This document shows, piece after piece, positions 49,776 to 58,079 of a DNA stretch of 58,079 nucleotides. Source of the stretch: Peptococcaceae bacterium. GTDB lineage: Bacteria > Bacillota > DSM-12270 > Thermacetogeniales > Thermacetogeniaceae. Positions within the stretch are counted from its first letter, which is position 1; each line of letters begins with the position of its first letter. Made by a program: the position numbers and the translations under genes. The notes beneath the pieces are model-generated. The model worked only from the letters and a program-made list of their open reading frames with translations. It had not been told where the DNA came from and made no database searches. The DNA is taken from NCBI GenBank assembly GCA_023249405.1, contig JAHFCR010000016.1, positions 1-58,079 on the forward strand, read 5' to 3'.

Positions 49776-49810
49776 ATAAAACATCCCCCGGTAGATTGCC
49801 GGGGGATGTT
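49776..49810 (-). terminator. Intrinsic terminator of the double-cubane-cluster gene
   Basis: AACATCCCCCGG (49780-49791) pairs with CCGGGGGATGTT (49799-49810). On the minus strand it is followed by TTTTATT. Two smaller perfect inverted repeats lie closer to the gene (49891-49908 and 49933-49951). Confidence 0.75.
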
Positions 49811-49959
49811 GGCTGTTGTCGCAGGCGGGCTGTCAGATAGCCAGGTCACTGCTTAGGCATTCACGACGCCGACGGCGGCGCCATCGCGGATGAGAATGAA
49901 CATTCTCAGAGCAGTTGTTCTCTGATCTTTCAGGCATACGAAGCGTATGCCATGATGGC

Positions 49960-51114
49960 CTAGACCATCTCCAGAAAGGCCTGGATCCGCACCCGGAGGG
50001 TTTCGATGTCCGACTGGGAGTAGTCGGTCTCCAGCTGCAGGAAAGGCAGGCCGAGCTGGTTCTTGATCAGGCCGGCCACAAAATGAGATTCGATGTTGTA
50101 GGTGTGGCAGGCCTGCCAGGTGAGGTCGATGACGCCGTCCACCTGGAAATCCCGAATCATTCTCTGCAGCAGATCCAGCCGCCGGCGATTGGGGGACATC
50201 ACCGAGCAGGGGATCTGCATGTATTTCCGGGCCAGCAGCAGCAGCGGGTCGGACTCGTCCCGCTCGTCGACGCGCAGTTCCACGGTTTTGTAGCCACCGC
50301 AGTTCTCCATCGCTACCACCAGGCCTCCGGATGACTCCACCAGGTCGATCACCTTCTCGCTGCCCACTCCCACCGGGGTGCCGGTGACCAGGATGCGGGG
50401 CGCCGCAGCCGGAGCCGCGGCCAGCCCCTCGGCGGCCCTGGCCCTGGTCTCCGCCACCAGGTTGTCGATCAGGCGCACCGCCTCCCGGCGGTCGGCCTGA
50501 AAGCCGATCTGCCAGGCCACCCTCAGCATGTCCAGGCCGGAGATCAGGGCGGGCCTGGCCTGGTTCAGGTCGAACAGGGACTGCAACGCCCGGCTTTCCT
50601 CATTGACCTGGTGGATCGCCTGGCGCAGTGCCTTATCGGTGATGGCTCTCCCGAAAAACCTCTCCAGATATACCTTCAGGCGCTGCAGTTCCGAATACCA
50701 CAGCTGCACCGAGGCCTCCTCGTCCGGTACCTGGGGCAATTGCATCACGTAGACATCCTTGATCTGTTTGCTCTGCATGATCTCGAACATCTTCTTCTTG
50801 CCGTCGCAGGTGGTCTCGCCGATCACCAGGTCGGAGGTGGCGAAGAAGGGGCAGGTGTCGGTGATGGCAAAACCGTAGGAGGACTTGATCAGGGGACATA
50901 GGTTGCGGGGGAGGTCCTGCTCGGCGGCGGCGATCGGTGCCTCCCTGGTGCCGCACAGGCCGACCGGGATACCCCCGCCGGCCAGCACCAGTTCCCGGGG
51001 ACAGTAGGTACAGTAGATCCCCACCACCTTAGTGCCGTCCTGCTTGGCGCTCCGCATGGCCACCAGGCTCTCCTCCCTGATATTGTCGAACGTGTCCAGG
51101 GCTGCCGGTTTCAA
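49960..51114 (-). CDS. Double-cubane-cluster protein (2-hydroxyacyl-CoA dehydratase-like reductase)
   Basis: 384 residues of the HgdB/BcrC family, in the branch that carries a [Fe8S9]-type double-cubane cluster and reduces small molecules under ATP-driven activation. Recognisable segments are GIYCTYCPRELVLAGGGIPVGLCG, DLPRNLCPLIKSSYGFAITDTCPFF, and GETTCDGKKKMFEIM. The Cys in CTYC, NLCP, DTCP and TTC are likely cluster ligands. The usual activator ATPase (HgdC/DCCP-R type) is not adjacent. Start TTG 51114 has AAGGAG eight bases upstream; GTG 51123 overlaps the ribosome site. It is divergent from methyl-transfer module 2, separated by 395 bases. Confidence 0.85.
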   Translation of the reverse strand: MKPAALDTFDNIREESLVAMRSAKQDGTKVVGIYCTYCPRELVLAGGGIPVGLCGTREAPIAAAEQDLPRNLCPLIKSSYGFAITDTCPFFATSDLVIGETTCDGKKKMFEIMQSKQIKDVYVMQLPQVPDEEASVQLWYSELQRLKVYLERFFGRAITDKALRQAIHQVNEESRALQSLFDLNQARPALISGLDMLRVAWQIGFQADRREAVRLIDNLVAETRARAAEGLAAAPAAAPRILVTGTPVGVGSEKVIDLVESSGGLVVAMENCGGYKTVELRVDERDESDPLLLLARKYMQIPCSVMSPNRRRLDLLQRMIRDFQVDGVIDLTWQACHTYNIESHFVAGLIKNQLGLPFLQLETDYSQSDIETLRVRIQAFLEMV

Positions 51115-51509
51115 GGCGATCACTCCTTATAAAGTTTGCGATAAAAACGCGGATTTTAGAAGCGCAGTTAAGAGAGACACAGTATAGTATTGGCTGGTAT
51201 TATATAAAATCCTGCAATGTGATAAATAACTTGAGATAATATTGCAACAAGGCTGGAAGGAGCATTAGTATAACGTGAACTAATAAAAACTATGCAGGAT
51301 AATTATGTCCGGGCTCGAAACTAATTAGTGGTTGGCCCGAGCGTCTAATTTCAACCCGGTCATGCCTCGATGATTAATCAGCAGCAGTTCCTGACCGCCA
51401 CGGCTTGCCCTGCCAGCTTCAGTGCCCGAACAACACTGGTGCGGGAGGATCGTGCCAACTGGCCAGGGTGTTTTATCAACCTCTATTAAAGAAACAGGAG
51501 GAATGGAGA
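51115..51509. other. Divergent intergenic region before methyl-transfer module 2
   Basis: 395 bases between the double-cubane gene and the first module-2 gene. AT-rich near the left side, with no gene and no recognisable riboswitch. Both transcripts' promoters should lie here but no clear -35/-10 or sigma-54 site stands out. Confidence 0.3.
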
Positions 51510-52613
51510 ATGAGCGCTGAAATACCCGAAGATCGGATGACGCCGCGCCAGCGGATGGCAGCTTTTGCAACCGGCCGGGAGATCGACCGCCTGCCCTGCT
51601 CGCCGCTGATCGGGGAGCATGCGTGCCGCCTGACCGGTGTCACCGTCTCCCGCTACAGCCACTCTGCGGAACTGATGGCGGAGGCGCAAATAGCGGCCTT
51701 CCGCGCCTACCGGCCGGACTCCATCGGTTTCGGCCCCGGCCTGTTCGGCATCGCCGAGGCGATGGGCACCAGGCTGGCCTTTCCCGAGAACGGTATGCCC
51801 TATGTGGAGGACCCGGCATTGAAAGACTGGGCGGATCTCGACCGGCTGGCGCCAGCCGACCCGCACCGGGACGGGCGCTTGCCCCTGTATCTGCGGGCGC
51901 TGGAGATCGTCAGGGAGCAGATCGGCAGTGAGGCGCCGGTGGGCAGTTCCGTGGGCGGCCCATTCACCGCCGCCGCCAACCTGCGCGGCACCGTCGACTT
52001 CCTCAAAGACCTGCTCCGTCGCCCGGAGCAGGTGCACCGCCTGCTGCGGCTGGTGACGGAAAGCGCCCTGCGCTTCATCGATGCGGTCTGCGACCTGGGC
52101 CTGAAGCCCGGCATATCCGAGCCGACCGCCTCGGGAACGGTGATCAGCGCCTCCCAGTTCCGGGAGTTTGCCCAGCCCTATCTCAAGTTGTATGCCGACC
52201 GGATCATCGAACGCTGCGGCAGCGGGCCGCAACTGCACATCTGCGGGGATACCAGCCGCATCTGGCCGGAGATGGCAGATACCGGCGCCGGCACCCTCAG
52301 CCTGGACAACATGAACGACCTGGCTGAGGCCAAGGCGGCCGTGGGCAAGCGGGTCTGCCTGACTGGCAACGTGCACCCGGTGATGACCCTGATGCGGGGC
52401 ACCCGCGACCAGGTGCTGTCCGAGGCCCGGGAATGTATCCGCAAGGCCTACGACAGCCCTAAGGGGTACATTCTCTCCTCCGGCTGTGCCCTGCCCCTGG
52501 ACACGCCGCCGGATAATGTCGTCGCCCTGATGGACGCCGCCCGGACTTACGGCCGCTGGCCGATCGATCCTGAGCGGTTGATGGCGGGTCCTGTTTCAGC
52601 CGGGGCCCGATGA
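51510..52613 (+). CDS. UroD-fold (MtaA/MtbA-like) methyltransferase, tandem copy 1
   Basis: 367 residues. The zinc motif is canonical: H243-I-C245 and Cys326 (SSGCALPL). GFGPGLFGIAEAMGT and PHRDGRLPLYL are shared with the next gene. Start ATG 51510 has AGGAGG 8 bases before it; the longer open frame (from 51405) lacks similarity. It is followed by a close paralogue (shared segments such as TGAGTLSLDNMNDLAEAK), so the two likely arose by duplication. The methyl donor is unknown. Confidence 0.85.
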   Translation: MSAEIPEDRMTPRQRMAAFATGREIDRLPCSPLIGEHACRLTGVTVSRYSHSAELMAEAQIAAFRAYRPDSIGFGPGLFGIAEAMGTRLAFPENGMPYVEDPALKDWADLDRLAPADPHRDGRLPLYLRALEIVREQIGSEAPVGSSVGGPFTAAANLRGTVDFLKDLLRRPEQVHRLLRLVTESALRFIDAVCDLGLKPGISEPTASGTVISASQFREFAQPYLKLYADRIIERCGSGPQLHICGDTSRIWPEMADTGAGTLSLDNMNDLAEAKAAVGKRVCLTGNVHPVMTLMRGTRDQVLSEARECIRKAYDSPKGYILSSGCALPLDTPPDNVVALMDAARTYGRWPIDPERLMAGPVSAGAR

Positions 52614-52738
52614 GAAGCAATCAATGGTTTCGCAGGTCTTGTATTGATAGGGATTGAGGAACGATCCCCGGGAGGTGACCGGAAGCATTACAACCGTACT
52701 GGTCAAATAGGTTAGGGGAGATTGAGGAGGGATCGAGA

Positions 52739-53818
52739 GTGAGCGTTGAGTTGCGGGAAGATCGGATGACCTCTAAGGAAAGAATGGATGCCTTCGCCGC
52801 GGGGAAGGAGATCGACCGTATCCCCTGTGCTCTGTTTCTGGGGGAGACGGCGGCGCGCTTCATCGGCAAGACTATCTCTGAGTATCACCACTCGCCGGCG
52901 GTAATGGCGGAAGTGGAGATGGCCGTCTTCCGGATGTTCGGCCAGGACGGCGCCGGGGTTGGCCCAGGCCTGTTCGGCATCGCCGAGGCGATGGGCACCA
53001 GGTTGAGTTTCCCCGACGACGGCATTGCCTTTGTAGCAGAACCGGCATTAAAGGACTGGTCGGACCTGGACCGGCTACAACCGCCGGACCCGCACCGGGA
53101 CGGACGGCTGCCCCTGTGGTTGGAGGCGCTGCAGCTGCTCAAGGAAAAACTGGGAGATCAGGTATACGTGGGCAGCAGTGTGGGAGGCCCCTTTACCGTC
53201 GCCGCCTCCCTGCGCGGCACCCCGCAGTTTCTCAGGGACCTGAGAAAAAATACTGAGCTGGCCCACCGACTGCTGAAGCTGGCCACGGAGAGCACACTGA
53301 GGTATATCGATGCGGCCTGCGACCTGGGGATGCCTCCGGGATTTGCCGATCCGATCGCTTCAGGCACGGTGATCAGCGCCACCCAGTACCGCGAGTTTGC
53401 CCAGCCCTATTTGAAGATCTGTATGGACCGGGTCATCGAACGGTGCGGCAAGGGCACCATGCTGCATATCTGCGGCGACAGCAGCCGCATCTGGCCGGAA
53501 ATGGCCGCTACCGGCGCCGGCACCCTCAGCCTGGACAACATGAACGACCTGGCTGAGGCCAAGGTGGCCGTGGGCGATCGGGTGTGCCTGATGGGGAATG
53601 TGGCCCCGGTCACTACCATCGGCAAGGGAAAGCCGGAGGACGTCATCTCCGAGGCCAGGGCCTGCCTGCTCAAAGCTTACGACAGCCCGAAAGGGTATAT
53701 CCTGGCCCCGGGCTGTCAGATCCCCTTTGGGGCGCCGCTGGAAAATATCCAGGCCCTGATGGACGCCGCCAGGACTTACGGCCAATGGCCGATCGACCCC
53801 GAGCGCCTGAAATATTGA
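52739..53818 (+). CDS. UroD-fold methyltransferase, tandem copy 2
   Basis: 359 residues, aligning with the previous protein without gaps for at least the first 330 residues (H243, C245, Cys326 in APGCQIPF). N-terminal ELREDRMTSKERMDAFAAGK matches EIPEDRMTPRQRMAAFATGR. Start GTG 52739 has GAGGAGGG upstream. A 56-base block (53509-53564) is identical to 52280-52335 of the first copy although the rest is more diverged. It may handle a second substrate or form a heterodimer. Confidence 0.85.
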   Translation: MSVELREDRMTSKERMDAFAAGKEIDRIPCALFLGETAARFIGKTISEYHHSPAVMAEVEMAVFRMFGQDGAGVGPGLFGIAEAMGTRLSFPDDGIAFVAEPALKDWSDLDRLQPPDPHRDGRLPLWLEALQLLKEKLGDQVYVGSSVGGPFTVAASLRGTPQFLRDLRKNTELAHRLLKLATESTLRYIDAACDLGMPPGFADPIASGTVISATQYREFAQPYLKICMDRVIERCGKGTMLHICGDSSRIWPEMAATGAGTLSLDNMNDLAEAKVAVGDRVCLMGNVAPVTTIGKGKPEDVISEARACLLKAYDSPKGYILAPGCQIPFGAPLENIQALMDAARTYGQWPIDPERLKY

Positions 53819-53830
53819 ATCCGGTAGAGC

Positions 53831-53866
53831 ATTTATCCGATGGCTAACCGCCACGAAGACTCATCC
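53831..53866 (-). repeat. Dispersed intergenic repeat, copy 3
   Basis: Read on the minus strand, AGTCTT...ATAAAT matches the copy at 26455-26485 in 29 of 31 bases. It lies just after the stop of the second methyltransferase and 170 bases before the corrinoid gene. Confidence 0.6.
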
Positions 53867-54032
53867 TCTCAGGCAGGAGCGCCGTATCCGGGCTAATGGC
53901 CGGCCAGAAGGCAGGCTCTGAGCGGCGGGTGCCCTCTGAGCGCGATAAGTCAACTAAACTTCAGTCGGGGTTTAGACCCAGCTGAAGCAAGTTTCCTCTA
54001 TAAAAGCTACTATAAAACGGAGGTATCATTTG

Positions 54033-54695
54033 ATGGCAGTGGAAGAGATACTGGAACGCCTGACCCGGGGAGTCCGGGACATGGATGAGGAGTTGGCCGC
54101 AGAGGCGGCGCAGGATGCCCTGGCCAACCAGATGCCGGCCCTGACCGCCATCAACGACGGCCTGGTCAGGGGTATGAACGAGGCCGGCCGGCTCTACGAG
54201 ACTCAGGAATACTTCGTGCCAGAACTGCTGCTCTGTTCGGACGCCATGTACGCCGGCCTGGGGATCCTGTCGCCTCACATTCAGCGGGCCGAAGAGGAGA
54301 GCAGGGCGAAGGTGGTGATCGGGGTGATGCAGGGCGACACCCATGACATCGGGAAGAACCTGGTCAAGCTGATGCTGGAGGTAGATGGGTTCGAAGTCTT
54401 CGATCTGGGGCGCGACGTGACTCCGGCCGATTTCGTGGCCAAGGTCAAGGAAACCGGGGCCGAACTGCTCGGCATGTCCACCCTGATGTCCACCACCATG
54501 GATGCCATGGGCGTGGCGATCCGGATGCTGCAGCAGGAAGGGCTGCGGGAACAGACAACGGTGATGATCGGTGGCGGGCCGATTTCCCAGGCCTTTGCGG
54601 ACCTGATCGGGGCTGACGGCTATGCTGAGAATGCCACCGGCGCCGTCCGTGAGGCCAGGCGGCTGTTGGCATCCAGAGGGGCTGCTGTCCGGTGA
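54033..54695 (+). CDS. Corrinoid protein, module 2
   Basis: 220 residues, MtaC/MtbC type. The cobalt-ligand motif is DTHDIGKN (D102, H104, G107), preceded by a helical cap and followed by LLGMSTLMSTTMDAM and IGGGPIS. Start ATG 54033 has ACGGAGG upstream. Its stop overlaps the next gene's GTG by 4 bases (GTGA), so the pair is coupled. It likely receives methyl groups from one or more of the UroD-fold enzymes. Confidence 0.92.
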   Translation: MAVEEILERLTRGVRDMDEELAAEAAQDALANQMPALTAINDGLVRGMNEAGRLYETQEYFVPELLLCSDAMYAGLGILSPHIQRAEEESRAKVVIGVMQGDTHDIGKNLVKLMLEVDGFEVFDLGRDVTPADFVAKVKETGAELLGMSTLMSTTMDAMGVAIRMLQQEGLREQTTVMIGGGPISQAFADLIGADGYAENATGAVREARRLLASRGAAVR

Positions 54696-55759
54696 TCAAC
54701 GCCAGAGACAGGCTGATCAGATCCCTGCAGGGGGGCCTGGTTGACCGCCCTCCGGTGATCAGTCCCGGCGGCATGATGAACATGGCGATTGTGCAGGTTA
54801 TGGAACAGACCGGCGCTCTCTGGCCGGAGGCGCACTGCAACCCGCGGACAATGTCCCGGCTCGCCCTCGGTGTGCAGCGGCTGACCGGTATGGAAAACCT
54901 GGGTGTGCCCTTCTGCATGACCGTGGAGGCAGAAGCGATGGGCGCCGCGGTGACCATGGGCGGCCTGGATAATGAGCCCCGGGTCACCGGCTACCCCCTG
55001 ACTGCGGTGGCGGATTGGCCGCGCCTGCAAGAGATCAGGACCGGCAGCGGCAGGGCGGCGGTGGTGGCCGAGGCGGTCAGCCTGCTGGCCGAAGCAGCTG
55101 CAGGAGGCAGCGAACTGCCGGTGATCGCCAACCTGACCGGACCGCTCAGCCTGGCCACCTCGCTGATCGAGCCGATGATCCTGTTCCGGGCGATGGGCAA
55201 GCAGTCCCAGGCGGTGCATGACCTGCTGGCTTTCATTACGGACAACCTGATCAACTTCGGACGGGCGTTGCTACAGGCCGGCGCCCATGTGTTGAGCATC
55301 GCCGATCCCAGCGCCTCCGGAGAGATATTGGGGCCGCGCCGGTTTGCCGAGTTCGCCCTGCCCTGCCTGAACCGGATGCTGGATGAACTGGGCACGGCAT
55401 ATCAGGCTCGCCTGGTGCACATCTGCGGCCAATTGAGCCCGATCTTTACGGAGATTGGCGCACTGCATACCGGGGCGATCAGCATCGACTCTGTCACCAG
55501 CATTGCCCGGCTCCGGGAGAACGTGCCGGACAAGGCCGTGGTGGGCAATGTCAGCACCCACCTGCTGTTGAACGGTGATCCGGACCGGATTGCGGCTGCT
55601 GCCCTTCACTGCCTCCGGCAGGGAGTAGCTGTGCTGGCGCCGGCCTGCGGCATCAGCCCCCGGACACCCCTGGTCAATCTCCAGGCGATGGCCCGGGCAA
55701 TAGAGGTCTTTGCCGATTCAGAACAGGTGCCGCTTGCCGTCCTTGAGCCGGACGCATAA
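54692..55759 (+). CDS. UroD-fold (MtaA/MtbA-like) methyltransferase, third of module 2
   Basis: 355 residues, only distantly similar to the two upstream copies. HICG (H243, C245) and Cys319 in APACGI keep the zinc triad. N-terminal MINARDRLIRSLQGGLVDRPP and PVISPGGMMNM are typical of the methylcobamide:CoM methyltransferase branch. As bacteria of this kind lack coenzyme M, the acceptor is more likely tetrahydrofolate or another thiol; that is inference. Start GTG 54692 overlaps the corrinoid gene's stop. Confidence 0.87.
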   Translation: MINARDRLIRSLQGGLVDRPPVISPGGMMNMAIVQVMEQTGALWPEAHCNPRTMSRLALGVQRLTGMENLGVPFCMTVEAEAMGAAVTMGGLDNEPRVTGYPLTAVADWPRLQEIRTGSGRAAVVAEAVSLLAEAAAGGSELPVIANLTGPLSLATSLIEPMILFRAMGKQSQAVHDLLAFITDNLINFGRALLQAGAHVLSIADPSASGEILGPRRFAEFALPCLNRMLDELGTAYQARLVHICGQLSPIFTEIGALHTGAISIDSVTSIARLRENVPDKAVVGNVSTHLLLNGDPDRIAAAALHCLRQGVAVLAPACGISPRTPLVNLQAMARAIEVFADSEQVPLAVLEPDA

Positions 55760-55951
55760 CAGACGGCGGGGTTTACGGCAAAGCTGATTGCCGGTAGCAG
55801 CTGGAGCAGATTCCATGCTGCGGGGAAGACAGCAAGAGGCCATGTGCAGCGTGACAACGCGGGGCCTTCTTAATGCTTTTTCGGTTAGAGACAGCAGCAG
55901 ACATATCTAGTAAAATCTAGATAGCAGCAAGGTTTCAGAGGAGGCTAACCG

Positions 55952-58079
55952 ATGCCGATCATCGAGAGGAAGCCTGCCATCTGTGGGGTCTGCCCCGGCG
56001 GCTGCGCCGTCGAGGTGGCCCTGGAGGATGGCCGGCTGGTGGACGTGGAAGGGCGGCCGGAGGCGCCCTATGGCAATCTCTGCGTGCGGGGCAAGCATGC
56101 CCCGGAGATCGTCTACGCACCGGAGCGGTTGAGGCGACCGCTGATCCGCACCGGTGAGCGGGGCAAGGGCAAGTTTCGGGAAGCATCCTGGGGTGAGGCC
56201 CTGGACTTGACGGTCAGCAAAATGCAGGAGATCAGGGCTAAATACGGCCCTCAGGCCCTGATCAGCCACTCCGGGCGCGGGGCCTTCGAACAGTCGATGT
56301 TGGAGTTCTGCAACTCCCCGCAGGATACGGTGGCCTCCAAACTGCTGTTGCCCTTCGGGTCGCCGAATATTGCCAGCACCGGCTCTCTCTGCTACACCTC
56401 TTATGGTATTCTGGCCCCGGCGCTCACCTTCGGCCTGCCTGGCAACCGGCTGCTGCCGGATCTGGAACAGAGCAAGCTGATCGTAGTCTGGGGCACCAAC
56501 CCGGTCACCGACTCCCCGCCCTCCTTTTTCAAGCGGATCATCAAGGCGCAGCAGAACGGCGCCCGGGTGATCGCCATCGACCACATGCGCTGCGATATCG
56601 CCCGCCGGGCTGACCAGTGGGTGGCGGTACGCTCCGGCACCGACGGCGCCCTGGCCCTGGGCCTGATCGATGTGATCATCGATGAAGGGCTGCTCGATCG
56701 GGAATTCGTGGAGCGTTGGACGGTAGGGTTCAAGGAGCTCCAGGCCTACGTGCGGCAGTTCACACCGGAGCGGGTGGAGCGGATCACCGGGGTGCCGGCG
56801 GAGACCGTGGTCTCCCTGGCCCGGGAGATCGCCGCCACTGAAAAAGTCAGCCTGCGCACCTATACCGGATTGGAGTATACCAACAGCGGCGTACAGAATA
56901 TCAGGGCAGTGTATCTCTTGTGGGCGCTCACCGGCCACCTGGATACGCCCGGCGGTCTGCTGATCAACCCGGTGCCGCGTCCGCCCCTGCAACGGGCGGA
57001 GATGCCGGCGCCGGATGACGTACTGCCGATCGGTGCCCGGGAATACCCGCTCTTCCATGCGCTGTCCGGGTCGGCCCAGTTCCTGGAGCTGCCCAAGGCG
57101 GTGCTGCAGGATGATCCTTACCCGGTCAGGGGTTTGCTGATCAATGGCTCTTCCACCCTGACCTCCTACCCCCAGCCGGAGGTCTTCGAGGATGTCTACC
57201 GCCGGCTCGATTTCCTGCTGGTGATCGACGTCATCGCCACCCGGGACACCCTGTTCGCCGATGTGGTGCTGCCGTCGGCCACCTACTACGAGATCGGCTC
57301 CTACCAGCGCTACCCTGATTACGTGCGCCTGAGACGGCGGGTGATCCCTCCGGTCGGCGAGTCGCGCAACCAGGTCATGATCCTGGCGGACCTGGCCCGG
57401 CGGCTGGGCTACGGCCACCTCTACCCGCAGAGCGAGGATGCCTTGATCGCGGCGGCGTTCGCCCAGGCTCCGGACCTGCTCCAACAGCTGCGGCAGAGCC
57501 CCGACGGAGTCAGGCTCACGCCTTCCGGGCGCCGGTACCGTCAATGGGAGAGCGGCGCCCTGCGCCCGGACGGCCAGCCCGGCTTTCCCACCCCCTCCGG
57601 CAAGGTGGAGATTGCCTCCAGCCTGCTGGCCAAGTATGGTTACGAGGCGCTGCCGGTCTACGTCGAACCGCAGGAGGGGCCCCTGGCCAGCGCCGCGATC
57701 CACGCCGAGTACCCGCTGGTATTGAATACCGGGGCGCGCATCCAGTCCACCTTTCGCTCCCAGCACCTGAACGTACCGGGACTGGTGCGGCTGCAGGAGC
57801 ATCCCCAGGTGCTGATCAACCCCAGGGATGCCAGGGAGCGGGGGATCGAGCAGGGTGACCGGGTGGTCGTAAGCACCAGGCGGGGGTGCGTACACTTTTG
57901 GGCGCGGGTCACCGGAGAGGTGCTGCCCGGCTGCGTGGAGGTCAACATGGGCGGGGGCAATCCTGGTCAGGTAGAAACCTGGCGTCAATCCAACGCCAAT
58001 CTCCTGACGGACTGGCAGAACCGCGATCCGATCTCCGGGTTCCCCGTGTTCAAGGCGCTGCTCTGCCAGGTGGCCAGGG
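55952..58079 (+). CDS. Molybdopterin oxidoreductase, catalytic subunit (3' end outside window)
   Basis: 709 residues are visible and the frame stays open to the last base. The N-terminal [4Fe-4S] motif is C11, C14, C18 and C44. GSPNIASTGSLCYTS holds Cys147, at the place where the PsrA/PhsA-like group has the Mo/W ligand Cys. VVWGTNPVTDSPPSFFKRI, DHMRCDIARRADQW, GLEYTNSGVQNIRA and a C-terminal TGARIQSTFRSQHLN (MGD-binding) fit the DMSO-reductase family. Start ATG 55952 follows AGAGGAGGCTAA. No twin-arginine signal is seen at the start, so it is probably cytoplasmic. It lies 192 bases after module 2. The substrate cannot be told; formate, sulfur compounds or an arylic acid are options. Confidence 0.9.
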   Translation, partial: MPIIERKPAICGVCPGGCAVEVALEDGRLVDVEGRPEAPYGNLCVRGKHAPEIVYAPERLRRPLIRTGERGKGKFREASWGEALDLTVSKMQEIRAKYGPQALISHSGRGAFEQSMLEFCNSPQDTVASKLLLPFGSPNIASTGSLCYTSYGILAPALTFGLPGNRLLPDLEQSKLIVVWGTNPVTDSPPSFFKRIIKAQQNGARVIAIDHMRCDIARRADQWVAVRSGTDGALALGLIDVIIDEGLLDREFVERWTVGFKELQAYVRQFTPERVERITGVPAETVVSLAREIAATEKVSLRTYTGLEYTNSGVQNIRAVYLLWALTGHLDTPGGLLINPVPRPPLQRAEMPAPDDVLPIGAREYPLFHALSGSAQFLELPKAVLQDDPYPVRGLLINGSSTLTSYPQPEVFEDVYRRLDFLLVIDVIATRDTLFADVVLPSATYYEIGSYQRYPDYVRLRRRVIPPVGESRNQVMILADLARRLGYGHLYPQSEDALIAAAFAQAPDLLQQLRQSPDGVRLTPSGRRYRQWESGALRPDGQPGFPTPSGKVEIASSLLAKYGYEALPVYVEPQEGPLASAAIHAEYPLVLNTGARIQSTFRSQHLNVPGLVRLQEHPQVLINPRDARERGIEQGDRVVVSTRRGCVHFWARVTGEVLPGCVEVNMGGGNPGQVETWRQSNANLLTDWQNRDPISGFPVFKALLCQVAR

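Noticed and set aside
55907-57988. A 693-residue open frame on the minus strand
   Set aside because: It lies antisense to the molybdopterin oxidoreductase. Its product is rich in His, Arg, Gly and Gln with no recognisable domain, and the + strand frame has ribosome site, Fe-S motif and family similarity throughout.

Overview
The window is chromosomal DNA of an anaerobic, spore-forming, moderately GC-rich Firmicute. The evidence is an alpha/beta-type small acid-soluble spore protein, Shine-Dalgarno-led genes with many GTG and TTG starts, intrinsic terminators, and strictly anaerobic enzyme families (electron-bifurcating transhydrogenase, corrinoid methyltransferases, a double-cubane-cluster protein, radical SAM, oxygen-sensitive Fe alcohol dehydrogenase). 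The gene set would suit an acetogen or a related clostridial or Sporomusa-like organism, but no rRNA or tRNA is present and the genus cannot be named.

Layout. 1-6.8 kb: a protein tail, the spore protein, a nitroreductase, a HEAT-repeat gene overlapping a radical SAM/SPASM gene, a possibly 5'-truncated histidine kinase and unknown small proteins. 6.9-16.7 kb: an alcohol/aldehyde and redox block. It holds an AcoR-type sigma-54 activator, a consensus sigma-54 promoter, a Com-like zinc-finger gene, aldehyde dehydrogenase, a DUF1858-like protein, nadK-nfnA-nfnB and an iron alcohol dehydrogenase. 17.0-21.0 kb: corrinoid methyl-transfer module 1 (corrinoid protein, UroD-fold methyltransferase, GntR regulator, second corrinoid protein, DUF1638 protein). 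21.2-26.4 kb: a molybdate block with a DNA-binding/PBP-domain regulator, a Moco-riboswitch-like leader with terminator, modABC and modD. 26.5-40.3 kb: mixed genes, including a ferredoxin-domain aldo/keto reductase, a GH18 lipoprotein, a Cys-rich unknown, an ArsR/flavoprotein pair, a DUF362 ferredoxin, an acyl-CoA ligase, an orphan response regulator, DUF711 plus ACT, and two repeat proteins. 40.5-47.3 kb: a branched-chain-type ABC transporter followed by hutI and ftcD. 47.4-51.1 kb: small proteins, an amino-acid permease and a double-cubane-cluster protein. 51.5-55.8 kb: methyl-transfer module 2 (tandem UroD-fold duplicates, a corrinoid protein, a third UroD-fold enzyme). 55.95 kb to the end: a truncated molybdopterin oxidoreductase on the + strand.

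How the genes fit together (inference). Methyl groups enter through the corrinoid modules and formimino one-carbon units through HutI/FtcD, both feeding tetrahydrofolate. NadK and NfnAB set the NADP(H)/ferredoxin balance. The alcohol and aldehyde dehydrogenases are probably sigma-54 controlled. The molybdate system supplies cofactor for enzymes such as the terminal oxidoreductase. The points most worth follow-up are the sigma-54/Com-like/hairpin leader before the aldehyde dehydrogenase, the overlapping HEAT-radical SAM pair, the molybdate regulatory region, the altered zinc motif in one methyltransferase, a dispersed intergenic repeat, and a 116-bp perfect internal duplication.
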